A stretch of 5,891 nucleotides of DNA from Chloroflexota bacterium (GTDB taxonomy: Bacteria; Chloroflexota; Limnocylindria; QHBO01): contig JAHFBB010000069.1 of NCBI GenBank assembly GCA_023250255.1, positions 1 through 5,891 of the forward strand. Direction: 5' to 3'. The first letter of the stretch is position 1. Each line of letters starts with the position of its first letter. Under the pieces are notes generated by a model. The model did not search any database, was not told the origin of the DNA, and saw only the letters and a program-made list of their open reading frames with translations. Shown piece after piece: positions 5,406 to 5,891 of this stretch. The position numbers and the translations under genes were made by a program.

Positions 5406-5891
5406 CTAGAAGTCGTCGCTGCCGCCAGAGCCGCCACTCGAATCGCCGCCACTGAACCCACCCGACGACGAGCTGGAACTGGAGCTCGAGGGCGGCGAAG
5501 ACCCGACGGAGCTGATGGCGCTGAACATGCCGCCGATATCGGGGATGGCGCCGGAGGAGAACACGTTGCCGCCGCCGACCACCTGGGCGGAGCCCGGTGC
5601 CGCCGACCAATTCGGGTCGGGGCCTGAGGTCGAGCCGAGCCACAGGGGGTAATAGGTGTCCGCGGCGGCCCGGTTGCCCGCGGCATCCTCCAGCGAGCGC
5701 CCGAGGACCGCCGAGATCTCGTCGTGCAGGCCCAGGGCGATGCCCCAGACCACCGCCTTGTCAGGCGTGTCGGCCAGGGTGGCAACGGTCGGGTCGGCCA
5801 CGACCTGCTCCATCGATCGGGCGAGTTCCATGGTCTTCACCAGCGTTCGCCGGTAGGCGATCAGCATGGCGTCCACGTATGCGCCTGCCTG
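5406..5891 (-). CDS. DUF2207-family membrane protein, C-terminal part only
   Basis: The frame enters from the right edge (first visible codon Gln) and ends at the TAG at 5408-5406. 161 residues are visible; the N-terminal extracellular domain and membrane segments expected in this family lie outside the window. The visible part has a helical region (AYRRTLVKTMELARSM, 12-27), then TPDKAVVWGIALGLHDEI (42-59), which resembles the cytosolic C-terminal segment of DUF2207 proteins, and an aromatic YYPLWLGS stretch. It closes with a Ser/Gly-rich tail (131-161) that contains nine consecutive Ser and ends SDDF. DUF2207 proteins usually end in Gly-rich tails; their molecular function is not established. 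The GTG at 5876 and ATG at 5867 are not likely starts, because coding-like sequence continues to the edge. It is the first visible gene of the minus-strand cluster. Assignment is by recognised sequence style, not by search. Confidence 0.8.
   Translation of the reverse strand, partial: QAGAYVDAMLIAYRRTLVKTMELARSMEQVVADPTVATLADTPDKAVVWGIALGLHDEISAVLGRSLEDAAGNRAAADTYYPLWLGSTSGPDPNWSAAPGSAQVVGGGNVFSSGAIPDIGGMFSAISSVGSSPPSSSSSSSSSGGFSGGDSSGGSGGSDDF

Noticed and set aside
4396..5455. Long plus-strand frames across the right arm
   Set aside because: They lie opposite the better supported minus-strand genes, are low in complexity, and would conflict with the interlocked stop layout.
5324..5785. Extension of the 111-aa gene to a 265-aa product
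   Set aside because: The added part is an Arg/Pro/Ser-rich out-of-frame reading of the DUF2207 gene.

Overview
The window is GC-rich bacterial chromosome, about 59% GC at the left edge and clearly higher across the central gene. The mix of genes resembles that of high-GC Chloroflexota (Limnocylindria/Ellin6529-like) or neighbouring Actinobacteria-like lineages. The clues are a class III nucleotide cyclase fused to a STAND-type ATPase and a DUF2207-type membrane protein with a Gly/Ser tail. This placement is inference from protein style, not a database result. I see no rRNA, tRNA, CRISPR array or insertion sequence.

Left arm (1-960, minus strand): a two-gene operon. The first gene encodes a small HD-domain phosphohydrolase of the SpoT/MESH1 type (358-960). 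After a 17-nt gap with a strong Shine-Dalgarno comes an unrecognised gene that runs off the left edge (1-340). That second gene is open through the window border and easy to miss.

Centre (961-4561, plus strand): a 180-nt divergent intergenic region separates the HD gene from a 1081-aa cyclase-ATPase (1141-4386). Both divergent starts have a TANNNT hexamer exactly 6 nt upstream, the geometry expected of leaderless transcripts. Just after the cyclase is a 46-codon ORF for a single-pass membrane microprotein (4421-4561).

Right arm (4558-5891, minus strand): three genes read leftward. They are the C-terminal part of a DUF2207-family membrane protein (5406-5891, cut by the window edge), an unrecognised ~111-aa protein (4988-5323) and a 141-aa degenerate receiver-like protein (4558-4983). 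The last two are 4 nt apart and probably translationally coupled. The stop codons of the microprotein and the receiver-like gene interlock on a single CTAG palindrome, and a strong 13-bp hairpin lies beside this convergent junction.

Functionally, the centre pairs a likely nucleotide second-messenger synthase (cyclase) with a likely alarmone-type hydrolase (HD) on opposite sides of one regulatory region. Joint regulation is plausible but unproven. The right-hand cluster has no obvious pathway.
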